Of a stretch of DNA of 64,000 nt, positions 42,287-50,928 are shown one piece after another; position 1 is the first letter of the stretch; each line of letters opens with the position of its first letter. Source of the stretch: UBA4665 sp036388555 (GTDB lineage: Bacteria; Patescibacteriota; Saccharimonadia; Saccharimonadales; UBA4665). The stretch lies in NCBI GenBank assembly GCA_036388555.1, contig DASVRP010000004.1:1-64000 (forward strand), in the 5' to 3' direction. The position numbers were made by a program, and so were the translations under genes. The notes below the pieces were generated by a model. The model was not told where the DNA came from. It did not search any database and worked only from the letters and a program-made list of their open reading frames with translations.

Positions 42287-42817
42287 ATGAAACTCCCAAA
42301 TAACCGGTTACTCACACCTGAACAGGCTGTAATACTCGATGGCAGCGACCTGTTTTCACTTGCCACGGATGAAGACTATGAAGAGTATTATGTCGGTGAT
42401 TCCGGAAGCGAGCGCGGTGGGGACTCGCAGGACTTCATAGCGGCAAAACTAGATGCCGTATGTGCTTTGCTAGAAGTGGCACAGGACGATTGGATTACCT
42501 GTGTCGATTCGTTTTCGGATGATGTCAGGGCTACATTTGTCGATTCGCATAAGATCCAAGCTGAACTCGTAAGGATTGCAGAAAAACCAACATTCGGAAA
42601 ATATGTTACTGGTGTCGCCTATGCGGCATTACCGATTGAAGATGGCGATACCTGGGGTGAGGCAAGCATATCGATTGGCATGAAGACTCCAAGTGCCCGC
42701 TCACTCCTCGTCAAATGCTATGGAACCCATTGGGATGAAGTGGACGAACATGACCGTTATGAATCCGTGGGCTGGAGCATCCGATATACGGCCGATATTG
42801 GTGCCATCGAATCATAG
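42287..42817 (+). CDS. Orphan protein related to the gene at 41627
   Basis: 176 residues; TATTAT (42275-42280) ends 6 nt before the ATG, so leaderless. Very acidic N-terminal half; the C-terminal half carries FGKYVTG, MKTPSARSLLVKCYGTHW, paralogous to the 41627 protein. Ends by overlapping the convergent reductase stop by 6 bp. The gene lies exactly within the 606-bp unit bounded by the duplicated reductase tail. Confidence 0.6.
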   Translation: MKLPNNRLLTPEQAVILDGSDLFSLATDEDYEEYYVGDSGSERGGDSQDFIAAKLDAVCALLEVAQDDWITCVDSFSDDVRATFVDSHKIQAELVRIAEKPTFGKYVTGVAYAALPIEDGDTWGEASISIGMKTPSARSLLVKCYGTHWDEVDEHDRYESVGWSIRYTADIGAIES

Positions 42818-43555
42818 CTCGCTGCTGTATCCGTCGAAATAATCGAACACCACCCGCCGCCGTTGTACACCAGCCGCTTCAAGTTGATGTAGTATGTCTT
42901 CGACCATCTTTTCGGTTCCGGATATATAGATGAGTGCCTCAGGCTGTAGTGTGGGTACGATATCAGCTGCGGTCATCCGACGCTGCAAAACTCGAACGGT
43001 AAAAGCATGAGCACTATTGAAATCAGGTGTATAACCTGAGCAATATATGGTTTTTGTCAAATGGCTAAAGGCGGCATACTTGTCGAAGGGTTTCTGAATG
43101 ACGATATCTTCTGTCTGGGCAACGGCGTAATGCAACGTAACCGAGCGGCGTTCGCCCTGCTGCAGCAGCCACTTCATGATGCCGACGTATGAGGCGATGC
43201 CGACGCCGCCGGCGATGAAAACCAGCGGCACCGACGCATCGAGCGGCAGCACCAGGTCACCCATCGAGTCATATATCGTGACTTCATCGCCGGGCTGGAG
43301 GGCGAGTAATGCGCTTTTAAAGGTGCTGCTACGACGTCGGAATATACGCATGGTCATGGAAAGCAGGTCGTCATTCGGGGACGATGATAACGTCATGGTC
43401 CGTTCGATGCCGCGCGCATCAGGCCGGGTATGCGGGACACTGATGACAGCGTACTGGCCGGCTTCATAGCGGTAGCGGCTGGCCGGCCTGAAAAAGAAGG
43501 TGGCGATAGTCTGGGCATCGTTTTCCCAGCGCATGTGGTCAAAAGCGGCTTTCAT
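42812..43555 (-). CDS. Ferredoxin/flavodoxin-NADP reductase-type flavoprotein
   Basis: 247 residues. FAD domain with R-Y-x-A-GQYAVISVP and RTMTLSS (FAD-binding RxxTLSS variant), then the NAD(P) domain VFIAGGVGIASYVGIM and YISGTEKMVEDI. There is no 2Fe-2S domain, so electrons pass to or from a separate partner. Overlaps the start of the GDPD gene by 4 bp (ATGA on the minus strand), forming a two-gene unit. A degenerate copy of its last 17 codons is found at 42206. Confidence 0.88.
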   Translation of the reverse strand: MKAAFDHMRWENDAQTIATFFFRPASRYRYEAGQYAVISVPHTRPDARGIERTMTLSSSPNDDLLSMTMRIFRRRSSTFKSALLALQPGDEVTIYDSMGDLVLPLDASVPLVFIAGGVGIASYVGIMKWLLQQGERRSVTLHYAVAQTEDIVIQKPFDKYAAFSHLTKTIYCSGYTPDFNSAHAFTVRVLQRRMTAADIVPTLQPEALIYISGTEKMVEDILHQLEAAGVQRRRVVFDYFDGYSSEL

Positions 43556-44226
43556 GACGGCTTAGTATCCCGGTACCGGTCCGGGAAGTCGGTAATCACG
43601 GCGTCGAGGTATTTTTCCCAGCGCCGGGCCTTAGCCGGATCGTTGAGCGTGTAGGCGGCCATCAGATAGCCGCGCTTCTGCATTGCGTCGAGGAAGCCAC
43701 CCCAGAGCCACCAGGAGCGCATGCTGATATGTTTCGTGCCGAGTATGCGGGCACGGACGACCGCCCGGACGCCAGACCAGGGTTCGATGACGACCTTCGG
43801 CACATCGGGCAGGGCTGCGTGTAGAGCATTGAGGGTCCGTTGACTCTTTGATCCGAGCTGTACTTGGCCGGGTGTATACGTGCTGCCGACGAACTCCTTG
43901 AGGACGGTTACGATGGGACCGGTCAGTTCATGTGCCTTGACCTCGATCATCGGTACGGCGCGGGTGCCGATACGGTTGAGTGCTTCATCAAGACGGGCGA
44001 TGAGCGGGTTGCATGATTTCAATTGGGCGTAGGTATTGCTGCCTATCAGCAGATGCTCCTGTCCTTTTGTCGCGAACCGGTCATGGCTGAGAACCGGGAT
44101 GTTGTCGCTGGTGACCCGGACGTCAAACTCCAGTATGTCGGCCCCGGCCGCGATGCCAGCTTCCAGGGCGGCCAGCGTGTTTTCAGGGGCCAATCCGGCA
44201 GCGCCACGATGTCCGATTATTTTCAT
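43552..44226 (-). CDS. Glycerophosphodiester phosphodiesterase
   Basis: 224 residues, TIM-barrel GDPD family: GHRGAAGLAPENTLAA at the start (His-Arg and Glu of the active site), EFDVRVTSDNIPVLSHD (metal-binding and second His). Cleaves glycerophosphodiesters to glycerol-3-phosphate and alcohol, suited to recycling host-derived lipids. Slightly shorter than typical enzymes. No signal peptide. First gene of a two-gene unit with the reductase. Confidence 0.92.
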   Translation of the reverse strand: MKIIGHRGAAGLAPENTLAALEAGIAAGADILEFDVRVTSDNIPVLSHDRFATKGQEHLLIGSNTYAQLKSCNPLIARLDEALNRIGTRAVPMIEVKAHELTGPIVTVLKEFVGSTYTPGQVQLGSKSQRTLNALHAALPDVPKVVIEPWSGVRAVVRARILGTKHISMRSWWLWGGFLDAMQKRGYLMAAYTLNDPAKARRWEKYLDAVITDFPDRYRDTKPS

Positions 44227-44308
44227 TACTTCCAGTATAGCCCAGTTGGCCTTTGGGAGGTGTTTTGCTATGATATGGGCAAGGATATCAGATAAGACAG
44301 GAGTAGTT

Positions 44309-44842
44309 ATGGCTGATTTTAACGTAGTTCTTGAGACTGGTGATTACCAGGACGGCATCGTCAATACGGTGATCGAGATCCCGCAGGGGAGCTTCCTGAA
44401 GATCGAGTGGGACCGGAAGCGCGCCTGCTTCATGCTGGACCGGGTTGAGCCGAGTATCTACACCAAGCCGACCAACTACGGCTTTATCCCCCAGACGCTC
44501 GACGAGGACGGTGACGAGCTCGACACGCTGGTCATCTGCGAAGAGCCGATCCCGACCGGTGTCTACACCAGCGCCAAGATTATCGGTGTCCTGATATTTA
44601 TCGATGACGGCGAGGCCGACCACAAGGTCGTCTGCGTTCCGGCTGATGACCGCAACACCGGCGATGCCATCAATTCACTGGAAGATCTCGGCGAACGCTG
44701 GAAGGCCAAGGTCGAGCAGCACTTCATGCATTACAAGGACCTTAAGAAGCCGGGCAGTACCAAAGTCGAGGGTTGGGGCGACGCCGAAGCCGCCAAGAAG
44801 ATCGTCGAAGAGTCTATCGCCCGTTACAAAGCACAGGCGTAG
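44309..44842 (+). CDS. ppa: Inorganic pyrophosphatase
   Basis: 177 residues from ATG 44309 behind AGGAG; the frame is open to 44036 but only this start gives the family N-terminus. Family I soluble pyrophosphatase: EWDRKR, YGFIPQT, the metal site DEDGDELD and DDGEADHKVVCVP. Pulls biosynthetic reactions forward by removing PPi. Followed by two Nudix genes, with which it may be co-transcribed. Confidence 0.95.
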   Translation: MADFNVVLETGDYQDGIVNTVIEIPQGSFLKIEWDRKRACFMLDRVEPSIYTKPTNYGFIPQTLDEDGDELDTLVICEEPIPTGVYTSAKIIGVLIFIDDGEADHKVVCVPADDRNTGDAINSLEDLGERWKAKVEQHFMHYKDLKKPGSTKVEGWGDAEAAKKIVEESIARYKAQA

Positions 44843-44851
44843 GTCCGGGAC

Positions 44852-45268
44852 ATGCAGGTCGTCGTATACGCTAAGGCGTTGATACTGAACGAACACGGCC
44901 AGGTACTGTTGCTCAGACGCAGCAGTACGGACAGGCAGCGCCCCGGCGAGCAGGATTACCCCGGTGGCGGCATGGAGCCGGACGAGGACCTGCGGGCCGG
45001 CATGAGCCGTGAAATTCGGGAGGAGACCGGACTGCAGATCGCACCCGACAAGCTGCAGTTGCTGTACGCTGCCACGGAGGCGTATCGTGAACGCAGCGTT
45101 ACCAGGCTGGTCTTCTGGACACGTGTCGCGCTCCCGAACATTGCACTCAGCTTCGAGCATGAGGACTTCCACTGGTCCGCGCCTGAACAGGCCGTCAAGG
45201 AATTTCCACACCCCGTGTACGGAGCGGCGCTGGCATACGCACTGAAGCACGGGATCTTCAACACATGA
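44852..45268 (+). CDS. Nudix hydrolase
   Basis: 138 residues with a full Nudix box GGGMEPDEDLRAGMSREIREETGL (positions ~33-56, only key residues matter: G, E, REIREET). Hydrolyses a nucleoside diphosphate derivative; substrate unknown. Starts 9 bp after ppa and overlaps the next Nudix gene by ATGA. Confidence 0.9.
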   Translation: MQVVVYAKALILNEHGQVLLLRRSSTDRQRPGEQDYPGGGMEPDEDLRAGMSREIREETGLQIAPDKLQLLYAATEAYRERSVTRLVFWTRVALPNIALSFEHEDFHWSAPEQAVKEFPHPVYGAALAYALKHGIFNT

Positions 45269-45843
45269 GGCGGAAGACCTTTGAGAGTTACTGCACGATA
45301 TTTCCGGGCGAGCGCGATGGGCTCGGGTTGCTTGAGCGGCAATTAGCAGATGACGAAGACCTGCAGAACCGGGCGACGCTACCAGGGCATATCACCGCGT
45401 CGGCTATCGTGCTGTCACCGGACAGGACGCGGATAGCAGTCGTGCATCACAATACGCTCGATAAGTGGCTGGCACCGGGCGGCCATTGGGATAAGGGCGA
45501 CAGCAACCCGCTAGCCGCCGCCCGACGCGAGGCCGACGAAGAGATAGGTGTCGAGCTGGAAATGTACATCCCGCTGGCCGCCCAGGACCACGAGGTCCCC
45601 TTGGACATCGACAGCCACGATATCCCGGCAAACCCGGCGAAGCAGGAGCCGGCGCATGTGCACCATGACTTCAGATATACCTTCGTCGCCGGTTCTGAGG
45701 ATTTGAAGAACGATGATGATGGCGTCGACGGTGCCGAATGGGCTGAGCTGGACGATCCGCGTCTCCACATGCCACGGGTGGTATCCAAACTACGGCAGCT
45801 GAAACTGGTGCACACCTCGGTGGTGCACAACTTCGATGACTGA
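45265..45843 (+). CDS. Nudix hydrolase, larger form
   Basis: 192 residues. Nudix core LAPGGHWDKGD followed by AAARREADEEIG: the READEE part is intact, while the usual Glu five residues after the first Gly is replaced, so the box is slightly atypical. An N-terminal ~45-residue extension precedes the fold. Translationally coupled to the preceding Nudix gene; probably descended from a different subfamily rather than from a recent duplication. Confidence 0.85.
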   Translation: MRRKTFESYCTIFPGERDGLGLLERQLADDEDLQNRATLPGHITASAIVLSPDRTRIAVVHHNTLDKWLAPGGHWDKGDSNPLAAARREADEEIGVELEMYIPLAAQDHEVPLDIDSHDIPANPAKQEPAHVHHDFRYTFVAGSEDLKNDDDGVDGAEWAELDDPRLHMPRVVSKLRQLKLVHTSVVHNFDD

Positions 45844-45868
45844 CCTAAGTACGAGTGATTAAAAAGTT

Positions 45869-46444
45869 TTAATCTTCAATAACAATTCTGGTCTCGAGTG
45901 CCGCAGCACCCAGCTCAAGCGGCGCTGTCAGGGAACGTTTCTGTTTCTTGGTAAGGCGGTAGTCCCTTGAGACCTCGCGTTCCAGGCTATGAAGATGAGC
46001 TAATCTGTCACGGATAAATTCGGGCTGGTTGACTTCAGGGATCAGCTCAACTGCCAATATCTCAGCAGCCTCACGACCTCGCTCCGTGAATAAACCGTTG
46101 CGCTGCGTACGATTCTCTGCAAAGACGTGTGCTTGTCTGGCCCGCGTCCGTGCCGCAGGGCTGCCCGTCGTCGTACTTGGCTTGGCGGTAACTCCGTACA
46201 CCGGCCGTACAGTTTCATCAAGGAATCCTTCTTCGTCTATGACGGCATAGGAGGCTACGAGTAATGCAATATTGACACCTTTTCTAGGCTTTATTTCGAA
46301 ATGCTGCAATGGTGGATCAACTGGATCCAATCCGAGTGCAGCCAGGCCATTATCAAGGTGCTGGTCAGTAAGTAGCAGCTCGTCTGATGCCATCAGGTGT
46401 GCAGTAATCGCTTTGATCTGTTCCGGCGAAGAATTTCCTATCAT
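45869..46444 (-). CDS. Hypothetical cytoplasmic protein
   Basis: 191 residues from ATG 46444; TATAAT (46458-46453 on this strand) ends 8 nt before it, supporting this start over the upstream TTG. The first half has a small alpha/beta character (GVNIALLVASYAVIDEEG); the second half is Arg/Lys-rich and helical (ARTRARQAHVF, LTKKQKRSL), which could contact nucleic acid. Gene is divergent from gap. No known family. Confidence 0.6.
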   Translation of the reverse strand: MIGNSSPEQIKAITAHLMASDELLLTDQHLDNGLAALGLDPVDPPLQHFEIKPRKGVNIALLVASYAVIDEEGFLDETVRPVYGVTAKPSTTTGSPAARTRARQAHVFAENRTQRNGLFTERGREAAEILAVELIPEVNQPEFIRDRLAHLHSLEREVSRDYRLTKKQKRSLTAPLELGAAALETRIVIED

Positions 46445-46493
46445 AGCAAGCAATTATATGCTTCACATGTACATAGTCAAGTACTGCTGGCTA

Positions 46494-46522
46494 TTGCGTA
46501 GGACCCAGCATGCTTCTACAAT
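46494..46522 (+). promoter_or_regulatory. Promoter of the central-carbon block
   Basis: TTGCGT (46494-46499), 17-nt spacer, TACAAT (46517-46522). Predicted leader about 43 nt up to ATG 46572, ending in GGGGG before the start codon. Confidence 0.65.
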
Positions 46523-46571
46523 AGTCACCATAAGCAATAAACTTTCAGACTGACTGATAGCGGGGGTATGT

Positions 46572-47606
46572 ATGAAGACACGGGTAGCAATTAATGGATT
46601 CGGACGTATCGGGCGCAATGCCTTCAAGGTAGCCTACGAGCGCAGCGATATCGACATCGTCGCCATCAATGACCTGACGGATACGAAGACGCTGGCACAT
46701 CTGCTCAAGCACGACAGTAACTACGGCACATATCCGCATGAGGTCGGCCATGACGAAGAGAACATCATTGTCGATGGTAAGAAAGTCCGTGTCTTCGCCC
46801 AGCGCGATCCGGCCCAATTGGACTGGAAGGGCTTGGACATCGACGTCGTCATAGAGTCGACCGGCTTCTTCGTCGACCCGGCAAAGGCCAAGGCGCATAT
46901 CGACGCCGGCGCCAAGAAGGTCGTGCTCTCAGCTCCGGCCAAGGGCGAAGGTGCGACGACTATCGTCCTCGGCGTCAATGAGGACAAGCTCGAAGGTGCC
47001 AGCGATATTATCAGCAATGCCAGCTGTACGACGAACTGCATCACCCCCGTCATGGCGGTCATCGAGAGCGCCTTCGGCATTGAAAAGGCTATGATGACCA
47101 CCGTGCACAGTTACACCGCCAGCCAGTCACTGCAGGACGGTCCGTCCAAGGATCTGCGTGAAGCCCGCAGTGCTGCCGAGAACATCGTCCCGACCACGAC
47201 AGGTGCTTCCATCGCCGCTGGACAGGCCCTGCCGGCACTCCAGGGTAAGTTCGGCGGACTTTCGGTGCGCGTGCCGACCCCGGTCGTCTCGATGAGCGAT
47301 TTTGTCATCGTCACTAAGCGCAATGTCACTGTCGAAGAAGTCAATGAGACGTTCAAAAAGGCCATCAAGGAGCCGTATTATCAAGGCATCCTCGACGTGA
47401 CCGAGGAAGAACTTGTCAGCAAGGATTTTATCGGCAATGCACATTCAGCCATCGTCGACCTCAAGCTGACGGCAGTCGTCGCCGGTAACCTGCTGAAAGT
47501 CGTCGCATGGTACGACAACGAATGGGGTTACAGTAACCGCCTTGTCGAAGTCGTCGCCGACACCGGAAAGCTGCTGCACAAAGCAGAGGAACACAAGCAC
47601 GACTGA
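46572..47606 (+). CDS. gap: Glyceraldehyde-3-phosphate dehydrogenase
   Basis: 344 residues. NAD-binding start INGFGRIGRNAFK, catalytic SNASCTTNC (Cys near residue 153), C-terminal AWYDNEWGYSNRLV. Oxidises glyceraldehyde-3-phosphate to 1,3-bisphosphoglycerate, the redox step of glycolysis. First of gap-rpiB-rpe-tkt, with short gaps (12 and 4 bp) between the first three genes. Confidence 0.97.
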   Translation: MKTRVAINGFGRIGRNAFKVAYERSDIDIVAINDLTDTKTLAHLLKHDSNYGTYPHEVGHDEENIIVDGKKVRVFAQRDPAQLDWKGLDIDVVIESTGFFVDPAKAKAHIDAGAKKVVLSAPAKGEGATTIVLGVNEDKLEGASDIISNASCTTNCITPVMAVIESAFGIEKAMMTTVHSYTASQSLQDGPSKDLREARSAAENIVPTTTGASIAAGQALPALQGKFGGLSVRVPTPVVSMSDFVIVTKRNVTVEEVNETFKKAIKEPYYQGILDVTEEELVSKDFIGNAHSAIVDLKLTAVVAGNLLKVVAWYDNEWGYSNRLVEVVADTGKLLHKAEEHKHD

Positions 47607-47618
47607 GTTAGGAATGAC

Positions 47619-48077
47619 ATGAAGATATATATCGGTGCCGACCACAACGGGTTTGAACTCAAAAAACATCTGTACGATTATCTGCTGCGTAGCGGGTATG
47701 ACGTCATCGATGCCGGCGACCTGAACCGCGACCCGAACGACGATTTTCCGCAGTTCGCCGGTCGGGCCGTCACCGGACTTTTAGCTGATGACGACTTTGG
47801 CGGACCGGACGGCGCGAAGGGGATCCTGATCTGCGGCAGTGGGCAGGGAATGTGTATGGCCGCCAACCGGTTCAAGGGCATCCGCGCCAGCCTCTGCTGG
47901 AACCTCACCGAAGCCCGTTCCGCCCGTAATGATGACGATGCCAACGTGCTGTGCCTGAGCGCCAGCAGCCTGGACCACGACAAGGCGAAAGCCATCGTCA
48001 CGACCTGGCTGAACACGCCGTTCGCCGGAGCAACCCGCTTCAAACGCCGCCTGCAGGCATTAGACCAGTTAGGATAA
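47619..48077 (+). CDS. rpiB: Ribose-5-phosphate isomerase B
   Basis: 152 residues, RpiB/LacA fold: GADHNGFELKK at the start and ICGSGQGMCMAANR with the catalytic Cys. Interconverts ribose-5-P and ribulose-5-P. Starts 12 bp after gap and ends 4 bp before the epimerase gene. Confidence 0.95.
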   Translation: MKIYIGADHNGFELKKHLYDYLLRSGYDVIDAGDLNRDPNDDFPQFAGRAVTGLLADDDFGGPDGAKGILICGSGQGMCMAANRFKGIRASLCWNLTEARSARNDDDANVLCLSASSLDHDKAKAIVTTWLNTPFAGATRFKRRLQALDQLG

Positions 48078-48081
48078 CAGT

Positions 48082-48717
48082 ATGGCTGCGACTATCTGCC
48101 CGACCATCACTGCCGAGAACGCCCACACCTACCGTACTCAGATAGAGCGGGTCGCGCCGTTCGCGACGCGTCTGCACATCGACCTGTCAGATGGCGTGCT
48201 GGCGCCGACCAAGCTACTCGAGCTGGATAAGGTCTGGTGGCCGGGCGGCGTCCGCGCCGACCTACATGTCATGCTGAAGGATCCGTTCACGCATATCGCT
48301 CTCTACCGGGCGCTCGGTCCGCAGATGGTCATCGTCCACGCCGAAGCCGAGGGTGACTTCGTTGAATTTGCCGAGACGATGCACCGCCATGGCATTGAGA
48401 CTGGTGTCGCTTTGCTCCAGGATACGACAGTCGAAACGATCGCGCCTGCCATTGAGCTGATAGATCACGTGCTGGTATTTTCCGGTAAGCTCGGATACTT
48501 TGGTGGGACTGCCGACTTGGGACTGCTTGAAAAGGTAAGACAGTTACGCTCGCTGAAGCCGACGCTTGAAATCGGCTGGGACGGCGGCATCAACGACCAG
48601 AATGCCCGTGCCCTGGCCGAAGATGGCATCGATGTCCTGAATGTCGGCGGATTCATCCACCGCTCGCAGCGGCCGCAGCAGGCATTCGACCAGCTGGTGC
48701 AGGCCGCCCGATCGTAA
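48082..48717 (+). CDS. rpe: Ribulose-phosphate 3-epimerase
   Basis: 211 residues, TIM barrel. Metal and substrate residues appear as LHIDLSDG, DLHVMLKDP (in place of the common HLMV), and EIGWDGGIN near the C-terminus. Slight differences from textbook Rpe at the second His motif make a related epimerase possible, but the context (rpiB upstream, transketolase downstream) supports pentose phosphate function. Confidence 0.88.
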   Translation: MAATICPTITAENAHTYRTQIERVAPFATRLHIDLSDGVLAPTKLLELDKVWWPGGVRADLHVMLKDPFTHIALYRALGPQMVIVHAEAEGDFVEFAETMHRHGIETGVALLQDTTVETIAPAIELIDHVLVFSGKLGYFGGTADLGLLEKVRQLRSLKPTLEIGWDGGINDQNARALAEDGIDVLNVGGFIHRSQRPQQAFDQLVQAARS

Positions 48718-48760
48718 TCACGCTGCTCGAGAGGCCCAGGGTGGTATAATCACTAGCAGA

Positions 48761-49618
48761 ATGAAACAGACACTATCCATCGACGCACTTAACCGCAAGG
48801 CGACCGACATACGGCGCGATATTATCAAGATGCTAGAACATGCTGGCAGCGGGCATTCGGCAGGACCACTGGGGCTGGCTGATATATTCACAGCCCTCTA
48901 CTTTGACGTCATGCAGCATGATCCCAAGAACCCCGACTGGGAAGACCGCGACATCCTGCTGCTCAGCAATGGACACTGCGTGCCTGTCCGCTATGCCACG
49001 ATGGCCGAGGCTGGCTATTTCCCGAAGAAGGAACTGATGACGCTGCGGAAACTGGGATCACGGCTGCAGGGCCATCCGGAACGGACACGGCTGCCCGGGA
49101 TGGAGACGACCAGCGGACCGCTCGGTTGCGGACTGTCACAGGCTGCCGGAATCGCACTGGCGATGCGCATGGACAAGATTACGCACCGCTGGGTATATGT
49201 CGTCATGGGCGACGGCGAGCTGAACGAGGGTAACATCTGGGAAGCCGCCATGCTGGCCGGACGCGAGAAGCTGCATAATGTCATCGGTATCATCGACCGC
49301 AATAACATCCAGATTGACGGGCCGACTGAGACGGTCATGCCGCTGGAAGACCTACGCGGCAAGTGGGAAGCATTCGGCTGGCATGTCATCGATATCAACG
49401 GTAATGACATCGAAGCCGTCATCGACGCCTGCGCTATGGGCCGGGCTATCGTCGAAAAGCCGGTCATAATCATCGCCCACACGATACCTGGCAAGGGAGT
49501 TGACTTTATGGAGTATGACTTCAAGTGGCACGGCATGCCGCCGAACCACGAGCAGGCAGTGAAGGCGCTGCAGGAGCTGCGGACACTGGGCGGCAGGATA
49601 CGGAGCGAACATGAGTAG
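48761..49618 (+). CDS. Transketolase, N-terminal half
   Basis: 285 residues from ATG 48761; TATAAT (48745-48750) stands 10 nt upstream. Contains the thiamine-diphosphate-binding PP domain: AGSGHSAG and GDGELNEGNIWEAA ... IIDRNN. Lacks the pyrimidine-binding and C-terminal domains, which are encoded separately at 49940. Overlaps the next gene by 8 bp. Confidence 0.93.
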   Translation: MKQTLSIDALNRKATDIRRDIIKMLEHAGSGHSAGPLGLADIFTALYFDVMQHDPKNPDWEDRDILLLSNGHCVPVRYATMAEAGYFPKKELMTLRKLGSRLQGHPERTRLPGMETTSGPLGCGLSQAAGIALAMRMDKITHRWVYVVMGDGELNEGNIWEAAMLAGREKLHNVIGIIDRNNIQIDGPTETVMPLEDLRGKWEAFGWHVIDINGNDIEAVIDACAMGRAIVEKPVIIIAHTIPGKGVDFMEYDFKWHGMPPNHEQAVKALQELRTLGGRIRSEHE

Positions 49619-49943
49619 GCCAATTCGCGGGAAGAAGGCATCAGTAGGAGCATCCCGGGTCATCACGCTCGTGTTACTCGCGCTGACGGCTGCGTTCTGG
49701 CTGGCGATGTCCTACCTCATCATCCTGATACTACAGAGTACCCAGGATTGTACACGCGCCCTGGTGGATGCCCGTACCGCTTGCGGCCAGACAGACATTA
49801 CGACACCGCTGCTGACCTTCCTTATTCCGTGGGTACTCCTCAGTATCGCACTTTGGGCGGGTGCCAGGCATTTCCGCCGCCTCCAGACAGCGCCAGCTAC
49901 TACGAGAAAGTCTGCCAAGTCTGCCAAAGGAAAGAAGTCATGA
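49611..49943 (+). CDS. Small membrane protein between the transketolase halves
   Basis: 110 residues, overlapping tktN by 8 bp and tktC by ATGA, so coupled to both. Two transmembrane helices (~20-42 and ~66-84) with a short external loop carrying two cysteines (about residues 47 and 58), and Lys/Arg-rich ends (KSAKSAKGKKS). No known family. May anchor or simply ride along with the enzyme operon. Confidence 0.65.
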   Translation: MSRPIRGKKASVGASRVITLVLLALTAAFWLAMSYLIILILQSTQDCTRALVDARTACGQTDITTPLLTFLIPWVLLSIALWAGARHFRRLQTAPATTRKSAKSAKGKKS

Positions 49944-50914
49944 CCAGAACATACGTACTTGATATCAACACTGAGCTACAGCAGGAACCGATCCGCAAAG
50001 GCTTCGGCCGCGGGCTGCTGGAAGCGGGTAAGCGCGATGAACATGTCGTAGCCTGCTGTGCTGACCTGACTGACTCGACGCAGATCAGCCTCTTCCGTGC
50101 CGAATTCCCGGAGCGGTTCGTCGAGATCGGCGTCGCCGAGCAGAACCTGGTGACGGTCGGCGCCGGCCTTGCTGCCATGGGCAAGATTCCGTTCGTCAGT
50201 TCGTATGCCGCCTTCAGTCCAGGGCGTAACTGGGAACAGATCCGGACTACGATCTGCCTGAATGACCGGCCGGTCAAGGTCGTCGGTAGCCACGCCGGTG
50301 TATCGGTCGGTCCCGACGGAGCGACGCACCAGATGTTGGAAGATATCGCCCTGATGCGCGTGTTGCCGAATATGGTCGTCATCGTCCCTTGTGATTCGGT
50401 AGAAGCTGAAAAAGCGACGCTGGCCATGGCGAAAGATCCACGCCCGAACTATCTCCGGTTGGCCCGCGAAGCATCGCCAGTTATTACGACACCAGATACG
50501 CCGTTTGAGATCGGCAAGGCCTATGTCTTCGCTAAGGGCCAGGACGTCACGATCATCGCCTGCGGCACCATGACTCATCAGGCATTGGTCGCCGCCGACA
50601 TACTGTTCAAACAGGGGATAGACGCTGAAGTCATCCATGTCCCGACCATCAAGCCGCTCGACCGCGAGACGATATTGAAAAGCGTCCGTAAGACCGGCTG
50701 TGTCGTCACGGCCGAGGAGGGCCAGATGGACGGCGGGCTTGGCGGTGCTATCGCAGAGCTGCTGGCCGATGAATGCCCGGCTCCGATGGTGCGCATCGGC
50801 ATGAAGGACCGTTTCGGTGAATCTGGCGAACCAGCTGAACTCCTGACGTTCTTCGGACTTGATGCCACGCACATCCAGCTGGCTGCCCATCACGTCGTCG
50901 ACCGCAAGCAGTAA
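49940..50914 (+). CDS. Transketolase, C-terminal half
   Basis: 324 residues from ATG 49940. Pyrimidine-binding domain (ACCADLTDS, FVEIGVAEQNLV with the catalytic Glu, HAGVSVGPDGATHQ) and the C-terminal domain (GQDVTIIACGTM, AEEGQMDGGLG). Together with the gene at 48761 it rebuilds a complete two-carbon-transfer enzyme. Confidence 0.93.
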   Translation: MTRTYVLDINTELQQEPIRKGFGRGLLEAGKRDEHVVACCADLTDSTQISLFRAEFPERFVEIGVAEQNLVTVGAGLAAMGKIPFVSSYAAFSPGRNWEQIRTTICLNDRPVKVVGSHAGVSVGPDGATHQMLEDIALMRVLPNMVVIVPCDSVEAEKATLAMAKDPRPNYLRLAREASPVITTPDTPFEIGKAYVFAKGQDVTIIACGTMTHQALVAADILFKQGIDAEVIHVPTIKPLDRETILKSVRKTGCVVTAEEGQMDGGLGGAIAELLADECPAPMVRIGMKDRFGESGEPAELLTFFGLDATHIQLAAHHVVDRKQ

Positions 50915-50928
50915 CGCTCCTGAGCGGC

